Assembly: GCA_018340805.1 (NCBI GenBank)
Contig: JACMZG010001908.1
Span: forward strand, 45,173,787 to 45,237,786
DNA from: Microvelia longipes
Taxonomy: Eukaryota > Arthropoda > Insecta > Hemiptera > Veliidae
Reading direction: 5' to 3'
DNA length: 64,000 nt
The position numbers were made by a program, and so were the translations under genes. This document shows positions 1 to 10,772 of this stretch, one piece after another. Numbering within the stretch: position 1 is the first letter of the stretch; every line of letters begins with the position of its first letter. The notes under the pieces are model-generated. The model worked only from the letters and a program-made list of their open reading frames with translations. It made no database searches and was not told the origin of the DNA.

Positions 1-245
1 GTAGAAATTTGGTGAATTTTATATTCTGAGGACGAGCTAAGCGAGTCCTAGGATATGCTGCAGTAGAAATTTGGTGAATTTTATATTCTGAGGACGAGCT
101 AAGCGAGTCCTAGGATATGCTGCAGTAGAAATTTGGTGAATTTTATATTCTGAGGACGAGCTAAGCGAATCCTAGGATATGCTGCCGTAGAAATTTGGTG
201 AATTTTATATTCTGAGGACGAGCTAAGCGAGTACGAAGCAGGGAT
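1..245. repeat. 62-bp tandem array (about four units)
   Basis: The unit beginning GTAGAAATTTGGTGAATTTT restarts at 1, 63, 125 and 187, so the period is 62 bp. The array probably continues left of the window. Each unit contains the motif GGACGAGCTAAGCGAGTCC, which is a member of a motif family scattered through the whole window. The last unit runs into a fuller copy of that dispersed repeat (about 214-310). No coding function is seen. Confidence 0.9.
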
Positions 246-310
246 GATAAGTGTAGCGAATCTGATGTGATGAGGAAAAGTTCCGAGGTACCCCGTACCC
301 GATTTTTTAA
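214..310 (+). repeat. Dispersed GGACGAGC repeat, extended copy
   Basis: After the hairpin-like motif GGACGAGCTAAGCGAGT the sequence continues with GATGAGGAAAAGTTCCGAGG, then a GTACCCCGTACCCGA stretch and a T-run. The same order of blocks recurs, more or less complete, at about 24530-24595 (+), 28826-28900 (-), 45204-45300 (-), 53498-53585 (-), 62370-62470 (-) and 63768-63820 (-). Shorter copies with only the core are at 34614, 35629 and 55229. It is an interspersed repeat of unknown type. Confidence 0.75.
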
Positions 311-1104
311 GGATACATTTAAAATAACATCAAACACGTACAATTGATCCCAGCACAATACTAAAGAAAGAAACAATAGCTTAACTAGTCTGACGACAAG
401 AAGATGCAGTTGTGTTTTGCGTGTACGTGGCAGAAGCGGTTGGTTTTGCTACATTGTGAAGGTATGATACTTCCCCTAGGTTACAAATAGCCGTCAGATA
501 TTAAACAAACACACGAGCCCACCAAATAAAAAACAATGTCATTTCCGTGTAGTCTTATAAAGAGATTTATAAAAGACAATCGTTTTGATTAGTAGCAATT
601 AATTCTGGAGTTGCTAGTGCGAGGCAGAGCTAGAAATACTCAAGTCGAAAGACGTCATAAGTCTTTCACTCAAACAAAGTTGAAAATGTTGACTTAAAAT
701 CTTCTGATTATTATTCATAATTTGACTTGAAGTTTTATCGCAGCTCTTGGATTAGTTCTAACGGAAAAAGGGACTAATTAAAGAGTCACTTCTTTTGACT
801 TTTCTTAGATCTAGTGACACTTAATCTAAGGACAGAGATATCTCTATTCAAGTGCTTATCGATCCAACAGTATTTTATTAGATATTTTTGCGGTTTACAG
901 CAAAGTATAAGGATGTTGATATTTGATTAAATTAATTTATTATCGGATTAATATTCCATAAAAGTAATAGATCAATCTTCATGGTTTCTCAAAGATCACC
1001 GTACGACTATAATAAATCTGTAATAATTTTATGTCTTTTGATATTGTTAGGTTATACTTCCGGCAATTCTTTGGTTCAGGTGAACCCTTGGTTATTTCTT
1101 TTTC
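311..1104. other. No feature recognised
   Basis: AT-rich intergenic sequence. I see no conserved coding frame, RNA gene or repeat boundary. Confidence 0.4.
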
Positions 1105-1270
1105 TTACTTATACTATAGGTATATAGAAAAAGTATTGTGTTTGCGAAAAATCCGAAACCGGGATGAAACCTGAATTATCCATTTCAGGTGTTTTTAAGA
1201 CCTCTGAGTAGTTTTCACAAAGTTAAAGTGTTTTCATAAGTTTCTATAGGTGCTGTTATGCTATTTGGAA
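1105..1270 (+). repeat. Dispersed repeat with AAAAGTATTGTGTTTG block
   Basis: The block order is: TATAGGTATATAGAAAAAGT, then ATTGTGTTTG, a CCGAAACC stretch, TTTCAGGTGTTTTTAAGACC and TCTGAGTAGTTTTCACAAAG. Related copies lie at 54698-54860 (+), 62880-63045 (-) and, more diverged, 15680-15830 (-). It is an interspersed repeat of about 150 bp with no open frame; the class is unknown. Confidence 0.65.
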
Positions 1271-1377
1271 AATAATTTTTTATGGCGTTATTAACACGCA
1301 ATAATCACAGTAAAAATTTCGAAAAATCATATATCGCGGAAAAAATTATGCAATCGATTTAAGATTAGTCAGTAATG

Positions 1378-1388
1378 CATATATATAC

Positions 1389-1473
<85 letters not shown>

Positions 1474-1475
1474 CG
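1378..1475. repeat. (TA)n microsatellite
   Basis: Nearly pure TA dinucleotide tract with a few phase breaks. Similar tracts are at 5928-6016, 14476-14546, 16168-16325, 38770-38850 and 55790-55860. They are simple repeats and a likely source of assembly length error. Confidence 0.95.
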
Positions 1476-3196
1476 GAGGTATTCGACTATTTAAAGAGTC
1501 TAAAACTTGTTCAGTTTTATTAAAGTATATACATAAATACAGCATATATACCATACATATAGTATATTTCTTACATTTTCATATCAATAAGCCTTAGTTT
1601 TACTTTAGGTCTTTTGGGTTGAGAGGAGCTTTATAATTGCACAGCTCTTGGTTTTGAAAAAAAGTGTTAAAAAGTAAATTATCTATTGAAAATGAACTAT
1701 AAGGTAATTTATTTATTACTTGAGGCAATTACTTAGGACTTAGAGGCAATAGAATAGGAGCATACACTGTTACAAGATGGGAAATGTTTAATATTAACTT
1801 AAAATGACGTATAAGTTAGAATAAGTATCAGAGTTTATGTACACGTCTTTAACATCGCTACATTTGTCACTGACTTTGACCACAGAAGCAACTTTTTTAT
1901 ATTTTTTATTAAAGTCTGAAAAAGAGGGAGAATGTAAAGGTAAGGCAGAACTAGGGGGTACCGAGTTTTTTCCAGTTGATTTGGTTCAAAGTCTGGCCTT
2001 AATATCGTTGGGGACAGACCCGCCACCACCAGGTCCAAAAAAACCTCTATAACCTAGATGGAAAAGGAGAGAGGGTCTAGCGAAACAAAACCTTGTCTTA
2101 TTTATGGACCAATGCTCTCTAGAGAGCAGTTTTATAAAAACAGGATGCAACGTGGCTTGAATTCTTAGGGTCTAACTAAGGTACATGCTCTTTTTCTTAA
2201 AAAAACATGTATATTATTTTGTTTATTATAGAAACTTTTACCATAAAGCCCACTGTAAACACAGTAATGCAACTTTTATTATGTTATTTGCTTTCACCAT
2301 GTCTATGACATTCTCTTAAAAATATTTGACATTTTATTATTACCCAGTCTACGCAAGGATGATTATATTTTGTCTAAAGTTGTGTTCAGAGCGGTGCCAT
2401 ATTAAGTTAAAATAAATAAGACATTCCTATTATTAGTCTCTAGTGATATTCCGACTACCACCTTCACTATATTCACCAAGTTTAGCTAAGAATATTTTAC
2501 AACCATAAGAGAGTTAGTAACTCAGGGTCCTAATGAATAGCTCACTTGCAAGGGTTCGAACAAGTGGATCCCCGTTTCCTTTATTATAAAATCTTTGCTA
2601 AAGTTAACACGTAGCAGTTACAGTACTACATTTCAAGGTTGGAAAATAGAAGTTTATCATTCATAAGAACAATTTGGTGGTGTTCCCCCATACCATCAAG
2701 TTGCCTCATTCTTTGTCCTTTCCAAAAAGTTAATAAACAATGTACATTGCCTCTGAATATATGCTTATTACTTTTATTTTAGCAAAGGTAATTTAACGAA
2801 ATTCCTTATTGAGGTAAATAAAAGTAACACTCAATTTATACGTTTGTGTATGGTTTTAGTTGAGGGCGTCAACACTGAACTTATGAGGAGCGCTGCGATG
2901 TTCTTTTGTTAACCAAAACTTAGGGGTCCTATCACTTGGAACAGCACTATCGATTTATTAAAAAAAATATATTATTATTTTTAAAGTATTTAGACTTAGA
3001 CGTCTTTGGTCTATCACAATTGAAATATCACAGGTTCACGCAGATATGTGAAGGAAACTTTTGAAATGAAACCCTAACATTAGAGGTGCGAATACAAGTA
3101 ATGAAAGTATAAGGGGTACAAAAGAAGAAATACATCCATACATTTCCAATTTATACGAAACTCTTTTAGAGCTTTTGGAAGGTGACTCATCTATCG
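1476..3196. other. No feature recognised
   Basis: AT-rich sequence. Short open frames around 1835-2052 exist on both strands but overlap each other and show no family resemblance or splice context. I see no gene. Confidence 0.4.
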
Positions 3197-3478
3197 TTAT
3201 TCCATCATTCTAAAATAGCGGATGGTTACCCTCTTGATTACTCGCAACAGCTCGTTGTTTGATAAATAAAAAATATCAGGCAGTTTCACGCTTCCATCAC
3301 TAGAGTGTACTACTTGTCCCTCCTGCATCCTGTCAATTATTATTCTGTTATAATTGATGAAGTGGACTATCTTTGTTAATATTCTTTTATTGATGGGCTT
3401 CCTCGTATTGGTTGCAGCGCAGTGCGGTACATTAAGTAGTAACGTTCCAATGCGTATTGGTGCGAAAGGTGCAGTCAT
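3197..3478 (-). CDS. Unassigned 93-codon open frame
   Basis: An ATG-initiated frame of 93 codons on the minus strand with mixed, protein-like composition and no low-complexity sequence. I recognise no domain. It could be one exon of an unseen gene, a decayed transposase fragment, or chance. No neighbouring exon could be attached to it. Low confidence that it is a real gene. Confidence 0.15.
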   Translation of the reverse strand: MTAPFAPIRIGTLLLNVPHCAATNTRKPINKRILTKIVHFINYNRIIIDRMQEGQVVHSSDGSVKLPDIFYLSNNELLRVIKRVTIRYFRMME

Positions 3479-3546
3479 ATCGTATTATTAAGCATAACTT
3501 ACCAGAAAGTGAAAATATATTATGGAATAGCCAAAGAGACTAATAA

Positions 3547-3779
3547 TATTAGAGGGGAACTAAGGTGAGCGTTAATGGAGTTCATCTTAATAAAAGACGA
3601 AGAAGTCTCTCCACAAAAATATATTCTTAATAGCAAAGCGCTTTCAACCTAACAAGAGGTCATCATCAGTGCTAGCCGTTGAATAAAGAAGAGGGTTATA
3701 GATGAGTCTTACAGATCAGATATCTGTATCTCTATATTATAGAGAGGGACTTCTTCCTCTTTTATTTACTATTAGAGGG
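3547..3779 (-). mobile_element. Fold-back element, partial arm, 10-bp TSD
   Basis: The 213-bp element (3557-3769) is bounded by direct repeats of TATTAGAGGG at 3547-3556 and 3770-3779. Its left arm (GAACTAAGGTGAGCG, GTCTCTCCAC, then the CTGATGA/GAAA core read on the minus strand at about 3642-3669) matches the palindromic elements at 7552-7921 and 9643-9975. The right arm is mostly deleted, leaving a short inverted match (GGGACTTCTTCCTCTTTTA). The TSD length is typical of retro-insertion rather than cut-and-paste transposition. Confidence 0.7.
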
Positions 3780-3854
3780 AGTACAGAACCCGATTAACAC
3801 AGTGATAAGGGAGTCTGGAAGTGAGACAGTATCCATAGGTGCCGTAGCTGTACT

Positions 3855-4708
3855 TACCCCCACTATTTTTTTTTTTTTTTTTTTTTTTTTTGGCATTGGT
3901 TGACTAGAACCATACAGCCATGTTTATGTATAATATGTTATGTTTATATTTTTATATTAGATTTGCATAGGAATATGAAGATATGTTTATAAACTGAAAT
4001 TGACTTGGAAGCTAGTAGTGTTGTGTAGTTATAAGGTTGTGTTATCTCTCGTGTTATGTGTAATTGTTTTAATAATATTAGTCTGTTCTGTGAGTAATGT
4101 GTACAGTGCATTATTATATGTTCAAGATCTTCTATTTCGTTGCAGTGTTGACACAATGGATTATTTTCTATTTTGATTTTCGTTAAATATTGTTTGCAGA
4201 TTCCATGATTAGATCTTAGCCTGGTAATTGTAGTAGTAAAGTTTCTATTGTTAGTTGGAAGTGATTTAAACCAAGGTGTATTGTTTACATTTTGTTGTAT
4301 TTTCTTGTAGAAACTACCAGCATGTTGGGTGACATACCAAGTCTGCCACCTCGATGAAGATTTCTTTTTAATTTGAATGTTAAGGTCTTGACTGGGAGTT
4401 TTGTACTTGCAGCCATGTAAAATTGCTGACTCAACATCTTTGCTACTCTGTTTTGCTTTTTTATCGACGATTTCATTAGGTATTATGCCTGCATGACCTT
4501 TAAGCCATACTAGTACTATTGTTTTGTTTTGTTTTTTTTATTTTATAACTTAAATTTATTATTTCACAGGTTAAATAGTTTTTAATTGATTGAAAATTTT
4601 TGTTTTTAACTGCTTCTATCACACTTTGATTATCAGTGAAAACAACAAATTTTTTAAGATTTGATATGTATATATATTTTAATGCTTCTACAATTGTACC
4701 CCCACTAT
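3855..4708 (-). mobile_element. 5'-truncated non-LTR retrotransposon, 12-bp TSD
   Basis: A minus-strand insertion of about 830 bp. Its 3' tail is the poly-T run (poly-A on the element strand) at 3867-3891. It is flanked by perfect direct repeats TACCCCCACTAT at 3855-3866 and 4697-4708. The retained part is the end of the polyprotein: an RNase H domain cut off at its 5' side, followed by a Cys/His-rich tail. This is the expected product of target-primed reverse transcription that stopped early. The RNase H plus tail arrangement fits the Jockey/I-like groups; the exact clade is not determined. Confidence 0.88.
3944..4696 (-). pseudogene. RNase H and zinc-knuckle tail of a non-LTR polyprotein (broken)
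   Basis: On the minus strand the first part reads EALKYI...VVFTDNQSVIEAVK, with the RNase H catalytic-type D of the FTDNQS motif. After a frame change in the A-rich tract near 4520-4545 it continues as VWLKGHAGIIPNEIVDKKAK, the C-terminal RNase H motif with its His and Asp. Next come about 120 residues of linker (WQTWYVTQ, NHGICKQYL), and then CQHCNEIEDLEHIIMHC, a CCHC-like knuckle usual near the end of such polyproteins. The domains upstream (endonuclease, reverse transcriptase) are absent because of 5' truncation. The frameshift and truncation make it non-functional. Confidence 0.85.
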
Positions 4709-4993
4709 AGAGACCCAAGAGAGAGACTAGATACTCCCCCACCCCTCTACAACCCCTATTGTAGCACACACTTACAAACGGCGGACATTTTTCAGTGATG
4801 CCACATTAAACCACTTTGTTCAACACAGACAATTAAGGAAAACATGCAATAGATAATAATTAAAACTTATTTTAATTTCATTTTACTTTATTTAAAACAA
4901 AATAGTCAAAAAAATAATGTAATATTTACGTGAAATTGTAATTATTATGAAAAATCAAAAATGACGTCACCAATGTACAGTTATGGCACCTAG

Positions 4994-5245
4994 CTACCCA
5001 AAGAATGATAAGAGCTGTTGTATCCTCCCTCTAATTGTATTTGTGTCTTTGGGAATAGCAAACAGGCCAAGGAAACGTGTGGCATTATCAAGGAGGCCTC
5101 GAGTCACTGAACCCCTTCTTACTGAGTTATAATTTCTATAGCGCAACAACTGCATCTCTTTGCCTAACACTCCCTGGTAACATCCATCCCCCTCTACACT
5201 TTTTGAATAAAATGCATTTAATCTTAACAGTCTATGACGAAACAT
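4994..5245 (-). CDS. Unassigned 83-codon open frame
   Basis: An ATG-initiated minus-strand frame with charged, non-repetitive composition (many Arg and Leu). No domain is recognised and no partner exon was identified. It lies about 290 bp from the end of the non-LTR insertion but is not part of it. It could be an exon, a decayed repeat or chance. Confidence 0.15.
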   Translation of the reverse strand: MFRHRLLRLNAFYSKSVEGDGCYQGVLGKEMQLLRYRNYNSVRRGSVTRGLLDNATRFLGLFAIPKDTNTIRGRIQQLLSFFG

Positions 5246-5927
5246 AAAGAAATGTACAGCCAGCAGTTAAACGTTAGCAATCATATTAATCCTCTTATAT
5301 TCCTCAAATTTATAAGAACTTTCCGTTGAATATGTGCTATACAAGAGTGGATTTGTTTATCAGTATTACCTTACGTTTACATTAGAGATACAAAGTTTTA
5401 AAGAAAGACCTTCTTAAAGGAAATCCAATTTTAAAGCTTAATACGTTAACCTAATTTTACTATAAACTTTTTTAAGATCCTTAAGTAAGGTAGTAAGGTG
5501 TTTAGGCAGATAACTCATCAGTATTGAATTTCAATGTAAAGCTTCACAAATATTGTTTATAAAGCTCCTTTGCTCCATTTGATAAGCCCTGTTGGTCTAC
5601 ACAGGAAAAGCTTTTATTAAGTAATTTCATTCATAAAGCTGCTTCTTTCTTAAGTCTAGGGAAATTTCTTGAGTTAATCTCATTTATAGTTAGTTCTCTC
5701 TGGCTAATAGTCTGCCGAGAAAGGAAAAGTGCATAATTCAATTAAATCTATATGACAGATTTTCCTTACATTTTAGTCCCGACTTAAGTAAAGTATATAC
5801 CTAGCTTCTCTAGAGATAAATGCCTATATATCTAGTAAATATGTATTGATACTAGTTATAGTTACATATCTAGTATCTGTATACTATAGATATAGCTACC
5901 TATAGTATAGTCATTGACTGCTGGTAA

Positions 5928-5963
5928 TATATATATATATTATTATATATATATATAATATAT

Positions 5964-6008
<45 letters not shown>

Positions 6009-6016
6009 ATATATTT
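5928..6016. repeat. (TA)n microsatellite
   Basis: TA/ATAT tract with several TTA interruptions. No other content. Confidence 0.95.
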
Positions 6017-6527
6017 GTGTATACATATATTTTTGGAAAGAAGCCAATCGGAAGCGATGCCTTTTCTTCTCCTCCCTATTTCTGTCATCCTAACAAGCTT
6101 ATCATCGTCAATTACTGATGAAAATTTGCTTTAACTTAATAGTTTTAACTTGGTATAAAATATCAATACTGCAAGCACATATTAGACTCGAAGGAGTCAA
6201 TGCCATTTGGCTAGTGCAGTAGGTTGAGTCTAGCATTGATTTTAGACATTATTCCAAAATATGCAACGTAATGTTTTCTCCATTTACATGGTTAAGAACA
6301 AAGGTTGCATGTAATGCATAATGCTATTTTGAAGGCCGTCTCATTTAATTTAACAGCATTTTTCATAAATAACTTTTTGCAAGTATGTACAAATATAGCT
6401 TGAAATTAGGTAAAACCGTGTCATTTTATTTTTTGATAAAATATTTGTTAATTTATTATAGGTAGAGAGTTTATTATGATTTTATCTCCCATTGAACAGA
6501 ACACAGTTACATTATTTTGTTAAACAT

Positions 6528-6875
6528 AAAATATCTCTTGAAATAAAACATAGTCTTTCCACTAATGACATATATTTGAAATAGCCAGCTTTCAATCTTA
6601 ATAGATCATCATCAGTGCCGGCGAGCAGTGAAAAAAAGAGTCAGGAGATAGCGGTTACAGTTTTGTCAAAAGGTTTGTAGCTGACTGAGGTGACTAGCTG
6701 AGTCAGCTACAAACCTCTAGACAAAACTGTAACCGCTATCTCCTGACTCTTTTTTTCACTACTCGCCAGCACTGATGATGATCTATTAAGATTGAAAGCT
6801 GGCTATTTCAAATATATATCATTGGTGGAGAAACTCTGTTTCATTTCATTACTACCTTATTATTAAAATATCTCT
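6528..6875. mobile_element. Fold-back element P1 (copy a), 11-bp TSD
   Basis: The 326-bp element (6539-6864) is an almost perfect palindrome centred near 6693. It is flanked by direct repeats AAAATATCTCT at 6528-6538 and 6865-6875. Both arms carry the CTGATGA/GAAA core: minus strand about 6587-6612, plus strand about 6770-6798. The left end (TGAAATAAAACATAG) matches the independently defined left end of the element at 22585, which supports the boundary. No coding frame. Confidence 0.8.
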
Positions 6876-7539
6876 GTTATATTCGTTTTTAAAAACAATT
6901 AGACACGGTCAAAAAGTTTGAGGTGCACTTTGTGTTTAATCTGTGATATTTTGACTAATAAATAAGATTTTATGTAGATCAAGTTAAATATCTTGACTAT
7001 GCGCGTGCTTTAAAATATCGTAAGTGGTGATATATTTATATATCAAAATTAGAAATTAATTTCTCATTTTTATTTAAAGTTTTTAACGGAAAATTTATGT
7101 CCTTAAAATTGGATTTTCTCAAGAAGCTGTAAAAATTATAATAGATCTATGGCAACTAGAAGTCTTTTCCTAAACAATATAATTTTTTACTCGTCGTAAT
7201 TTTATACGGAGCCTTTCATTATAATTCGCGATTGCAAACTGCATTTCGAAATTGATGTATGTTTTATATTCTATGATATCGTAAAAATGTGATGTTCTCA
7301 TCACAGAAGGAGCATTAAAGCAACTAGTTTTCAGTTCTCATTGATTCCATTTCAGTCCTATTTCCGTAATCCGGCTGGAACAATTTAACATAGGTTTTTA
7401 TTTTTTTACAACGAAGAAGACTGTTCTTAAGCTGTGTCCAGTTTTTCACATACAAAAACGAGTTAAAGTATATTTCTAGATTGCTGCAGTTTAAGGTTGT
7501 ATAGAATTAAATATATAATCAGACATTTTGTTCTCAACC
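6876..7539 (+). repeat. Segment S, copy 1 (plus orientation)
   Basis: About 0.66 kb of AT-rich sequence between elements P1 and P2. It recurs inverted at about 7934-8597 and again in plus orientation at about 8967-9630, with near identity. It has no useful open frame. It appears to be flanking DNA amplified together with the fold-back elements. Confidence 0.85.
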
Positions 7540-7933
7540 AGTAGACAGTTGAAGAACTAAGGTGAGCGTTAATGGAGTTCATCCTAATAAAAGAGAAAGA
7601 AGTCTCTCCACAAAAATATATTCTTAATAGCAAAGCGCTTTCAACCTAACAAGAGGTCATCATCAGTGCTAGCCGTTGAATAAAGAAGAGAGTGATAGAT
7701 GAGTCTTATAGATCAGATATCAAAGATAGATCAAGATATGAGTCTATCTTTGATATCTGATCTATAAGACTCATCTATCACTCTCTTCTTTATTCAACGG
7801 CTAGCACTGATGATGACCTTTTGTTAGGTTGAAAGCGCTTTGCTATTAAGAATATATTTTTGTGGAGAGACTTCTTTCTCTTTTATTAGGATGAACTCCA
7901 TTAACGCTCACCTTAGTTCTTCAACTGTCTACT
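7540..7933. mobile_element. Fold-back element P2 (copy a)
   Basis: A palindromic element of about 370 bp (7552-7921), centred near 7736. The left boundary is AGTAGACAGTTG at 7540-7551; on the right the same 12-mer appears inverted (7922-7933), because the flanking segment S is itself mirrored here. Arms contain GAACTAAGGTGAGCG, GTCTCTCCAC and the CTGATGA/GAAA core (minus strand about 7640-7665, plus strand about 7807-7834). Confidence 0.75.
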
Positions 7934-8597
7934 GGTTGAGAACAAAATGTCTGATTATATATTTAATTCTATACAACCTTAAACTGCAGCAATCTAGAAA
8001 TATACTTTAACTCGTTTTTGTATGTGAAAAACTGGACACAGCTTAAGAACAGTCTTCTTCGTTGTAAAAAAATAAAAACCTATGTTAAATTGTTCCAGCC
8101 GGATTACGGAAATAGGACTGAAATGGAATCAATGAGAACTGAAAACTAGTTGCTTTAATGCTCCTTCTGTGATGAGAACATCACATTTTTACGATATCAT
8201 AGAATATAAAACATACATCAATTTCGAAATGCAGTTTGCAATCGCGAATTATAATGAAAGGCTCCGTATAAAATTACGACGAGTAAAAAATTATATTGTT
8301 TAGGAAAAGACTTCTAGTTGCCATAGATCTATTATAATTTTTACAGCTTCTTGAGAAAATCCAATTTTAAGGACATAAATTTTCCGTTAAAAACTTTAAA
8401 TAAAAATGAGAAATTAATTTCTAATTTTGATATATAAATATATCACCACTTACGATATTTTAAAGCACGCGCATAGTCAAGATATTTAACTTGATCTACA
8501 TAAAATCTTATTTATTAGTCAAAATATCACAGATTAAACACAAAGTGCACCTCAAACTTTTTGACCGTGTCTAATTGTTTTTAAAAACGAATATAAC
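7934..8597 (-). repeat. Segment S, copy 2 (inverted)
   Basis: Reverse complement of 6876-7539, from the GTTGAGAACAAAATG end to AACGAATATAACAG. It forms the second arm of the large palindrome centred in P2a. Confidence 0.85.
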
Positions 8598-8966
8598 AGA
8601 GATATTTTAATAATAAGGTAGTAATGAAATGAAACAGAGTTTCTCCACCAATGATATATATTTGAAATAGCCAGCTTTCAATCTTAATAGATCATCATCA
8701 GTTCAGTGCCGGCGAGCAGTGAAAAAAAGAGTCAGGAGATAGCGGTTACAGTTTTGTCAAAAGGTTTGTAGCTGACTGAGGTGACTAGCTGAGTCAGCTA
8801 CAAACCTCTAGACAAAACTGTAACCGCTATCTCCTGACTCTTTTTTTCACTACTCGCCAGCACTGATGATGATCTATTAAGATTGAAAGCTGGCTATTTC
8901 AAATATATATCATTGGTGGAGAAACTCTGTTTCATTTCATTACTACCTTATTATTAAAATATCTCT
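8598..8966. mobile_element. Fold-back element P1 (copy b)
   Basis: About 347 bp (8609-8955), palindromic about 8783, nearly identical to P1 copy a but with a 5-bp insertion (GTTCA) in the left-arm core near 8701. The left arm here is fully homologous to the right arm, unlike copy a. Bounded by AGAGATATTTT (8598-8608, inverted) and AAAATATCTCT (8956-8966). Confidence 0.75.
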
Positions 8967-9630
8967 GTTATATTCGTTTTTAAAAACAATTAGACACGGT
9001 CAAAAAGTTTGAGGTGCACTTTGTGTTTAATCTGTGATATTTTGACTAATAAATAAGATTTTATGTAGATCAAGTTAAATATCTTGACTATGCGCGTGCT
9101 TTAAAATATCGTAAGTGGTGATATATTTATATATCAAAATTAGAAATTAATTTCTCATTTTTATTTAAAGTTTTTAACGGAAAATTTATGTCCTTAAAAT
9201 TGGATTTTCTCAAGAAGCTGTAAAAATTATAATAGATCTATGGCAACTAGAAGTCTTTTCCTAAACAATATAATTTTTTACTCGTCGTAATTTTATACGG
9301 AGCCTTTCATTATAATTCGCGATTGCAAACTGCATTTCGAAATTGATGTATGTTTTATATTCTATGATATCGTAAAAATGTGATGTTCTCATCACAGAAG
9401 GAGCATTAAAGCAACTAGTTTTCAGTTCTCATTGATTCCATTTCAGTCCTATTTCCGTAATCCGGCTGGAACAATTTAACATAGGTTTTTATTTTTTTAC
9501 AACGAAGAAGACTGTTCTTAAGCTGTGTCCAGTTTTTCACATACAAAAACGAGTTAAAGTATATTTCTAGATTGCTGCAGTTTAAGGTTGTATAGAATTA
9601 AATATATAATCAGACATTTTGTTCTCAACC
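8967..9630 (+). repeat. Segment S, copy 3 (plus orientation)
   Basis: Near-identical repeat of 6876-7539. Confidence 0.85.
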
Positions 9631-9987
9631 AGTAGACAGTTGAAGAACTAAGGTGAGCGTTAATGGAGTTCATCCTAATAAAAGAGAAAGAAGTCTCTCC
9701 ACAAAAATATATTCTTAATAGCAAAGCGCATTCAACCTAACAAGAGGTCATCATCAGTGCTAGCCGTTGAATAAAGAAGAGAGTGATAGATGAGTCTTAT
9801 AGATCAGATATCAAAGATAGACTCATATCTTGATCTATCTTTGATATCTGATCTATAAGACTCATCTATCACTCTCTTCTTTATTCAACGGCTAGCACTG
9901 ATGATGACCTCTTGTTAGGTTGAAAGCGCTTTGCTATTAAGAATATATTTTTGTGGAGAGACTTCTTTCTCTTTTAGTAGACAGTTG
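9631..9987. mobile_element. Fold-back element P2 (copy b), 12-bp TSD
   Basis: The 333-bp palindromic element (9643-9975) has a perfect direct repeat AGTAGACAGTTG on both sides (9631-9642 and 9976-9987). This copy therefore shows the original insertion junction between segment S and the unrelated sequence to the right. The loop is reversed relative to copy a. One arm differs by a point change (GCGCATTC for GCGCTTTC near 9730). Confidence 0.8.
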
Positions 9988-10250
9988 CGTTCAAAGACAA
10001 TATTATCAAACAAGATCTGGTATTTAGCTATTCCGGAACTGCCTTTACCGTATTAAATTATTGATGCTGTGATAAAACATACTCAGGACAAACATGTCGT
10101 TAATACTCCACCAGGTCAGCAAAACACCCATCTAGAGAAAAGAGCTTTTGTAAGCTAATTAGAGATGAACGCCACGACATTGAAAATCACGAAGCGTTAG
10201 AAAACAAATATATGAAACTTGAAACCAAGAAGCGTATGGAAATTTGAAAG
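9988..10250 (+). pseudogene. Possible decayed coding remnant
   Basis: Reading frames on the plus strand give protein-like stretches with Lys/Glu-rich composition (for example KLIRDERHDIENHEALENKY near 10153-10212), but they are interrupted by at least one frameshift and stop codons. This is the right-hand continuation of segment S, seen across the P2b insertion. No family recognised; it may be an old transposon gene or chance. Confidence 0.2.
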
Positions 10251-10435
10251 ACATTGAAGCAGGTATCTCACTAAATGAACGCATGTAACTTTTAAAACTG
10301 AAAGTTAAATATTTACTTATTCATGGAGTTTACGTATAAGTAAAAGAAAATGACAAATTTGTTTCTTCAAGTCAAATTTTAAAATTAAAATGAAATTCAA
10401 TCAAAAACAAAAATAGACACACAATACTAAATAAA

Positions 10436-10772
10436 GTATTACACATAGAGATATATTACTAGAGGGGCCCTATTGGTTGAATTTTGAAACATCAAAAAAG
10501 TAACCTGACCACATTCGATTATCATTATCATCAAATAAACAGAACAAAAAAAACAGTAAATTATATAGTAGAATGTTTAAAATACAAATCACAACACAAA
10601 CAATCTGCGGGAAGCCCAAAACAATTGATTAATTATAACCTTAACTCCCTCTTGGAGGAGGTTTCAATGAGGTTACACAGAGCCCCTGAGAGCCCCACTA
10701 AAAATGTTTCAGGCCTCTCAATGTATTAAGATAGGCTATGCTCCCTCTAGTACATATCTCTATGGTATTACA
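10436..10772 (+). mobile_element. MITE family A (CATAGAGATATA ends), 8-bp TSD
   Basis: The 321-bp element 10444-10764 has terminal inverted repeats of about 24 bp starting CATAGAGATATATTACTAGA. The 8-bp target duplication GTATTACA is perfect (10436-10443 and 10765-10772). An 8-bp TSD suggests mobilisation by a hAT-like or another 8-bp-duplicating transposase. Other copies are at 34764, 35114, 42805 and 58763. The internal sequence is non-coding: its longest frame starts at TTG, not ATG. Confidence 0.9.

Noticed and set aside
10484..10729. A frame beginning KHQKSNLTTF that is partly conserved in the copies at 42845 and 58798
   Set aside because: It starts at TTG, not ATG, is broken in the copy at 34764, and lies inside a short MITE; similarity follows from shared ancestry of the element.
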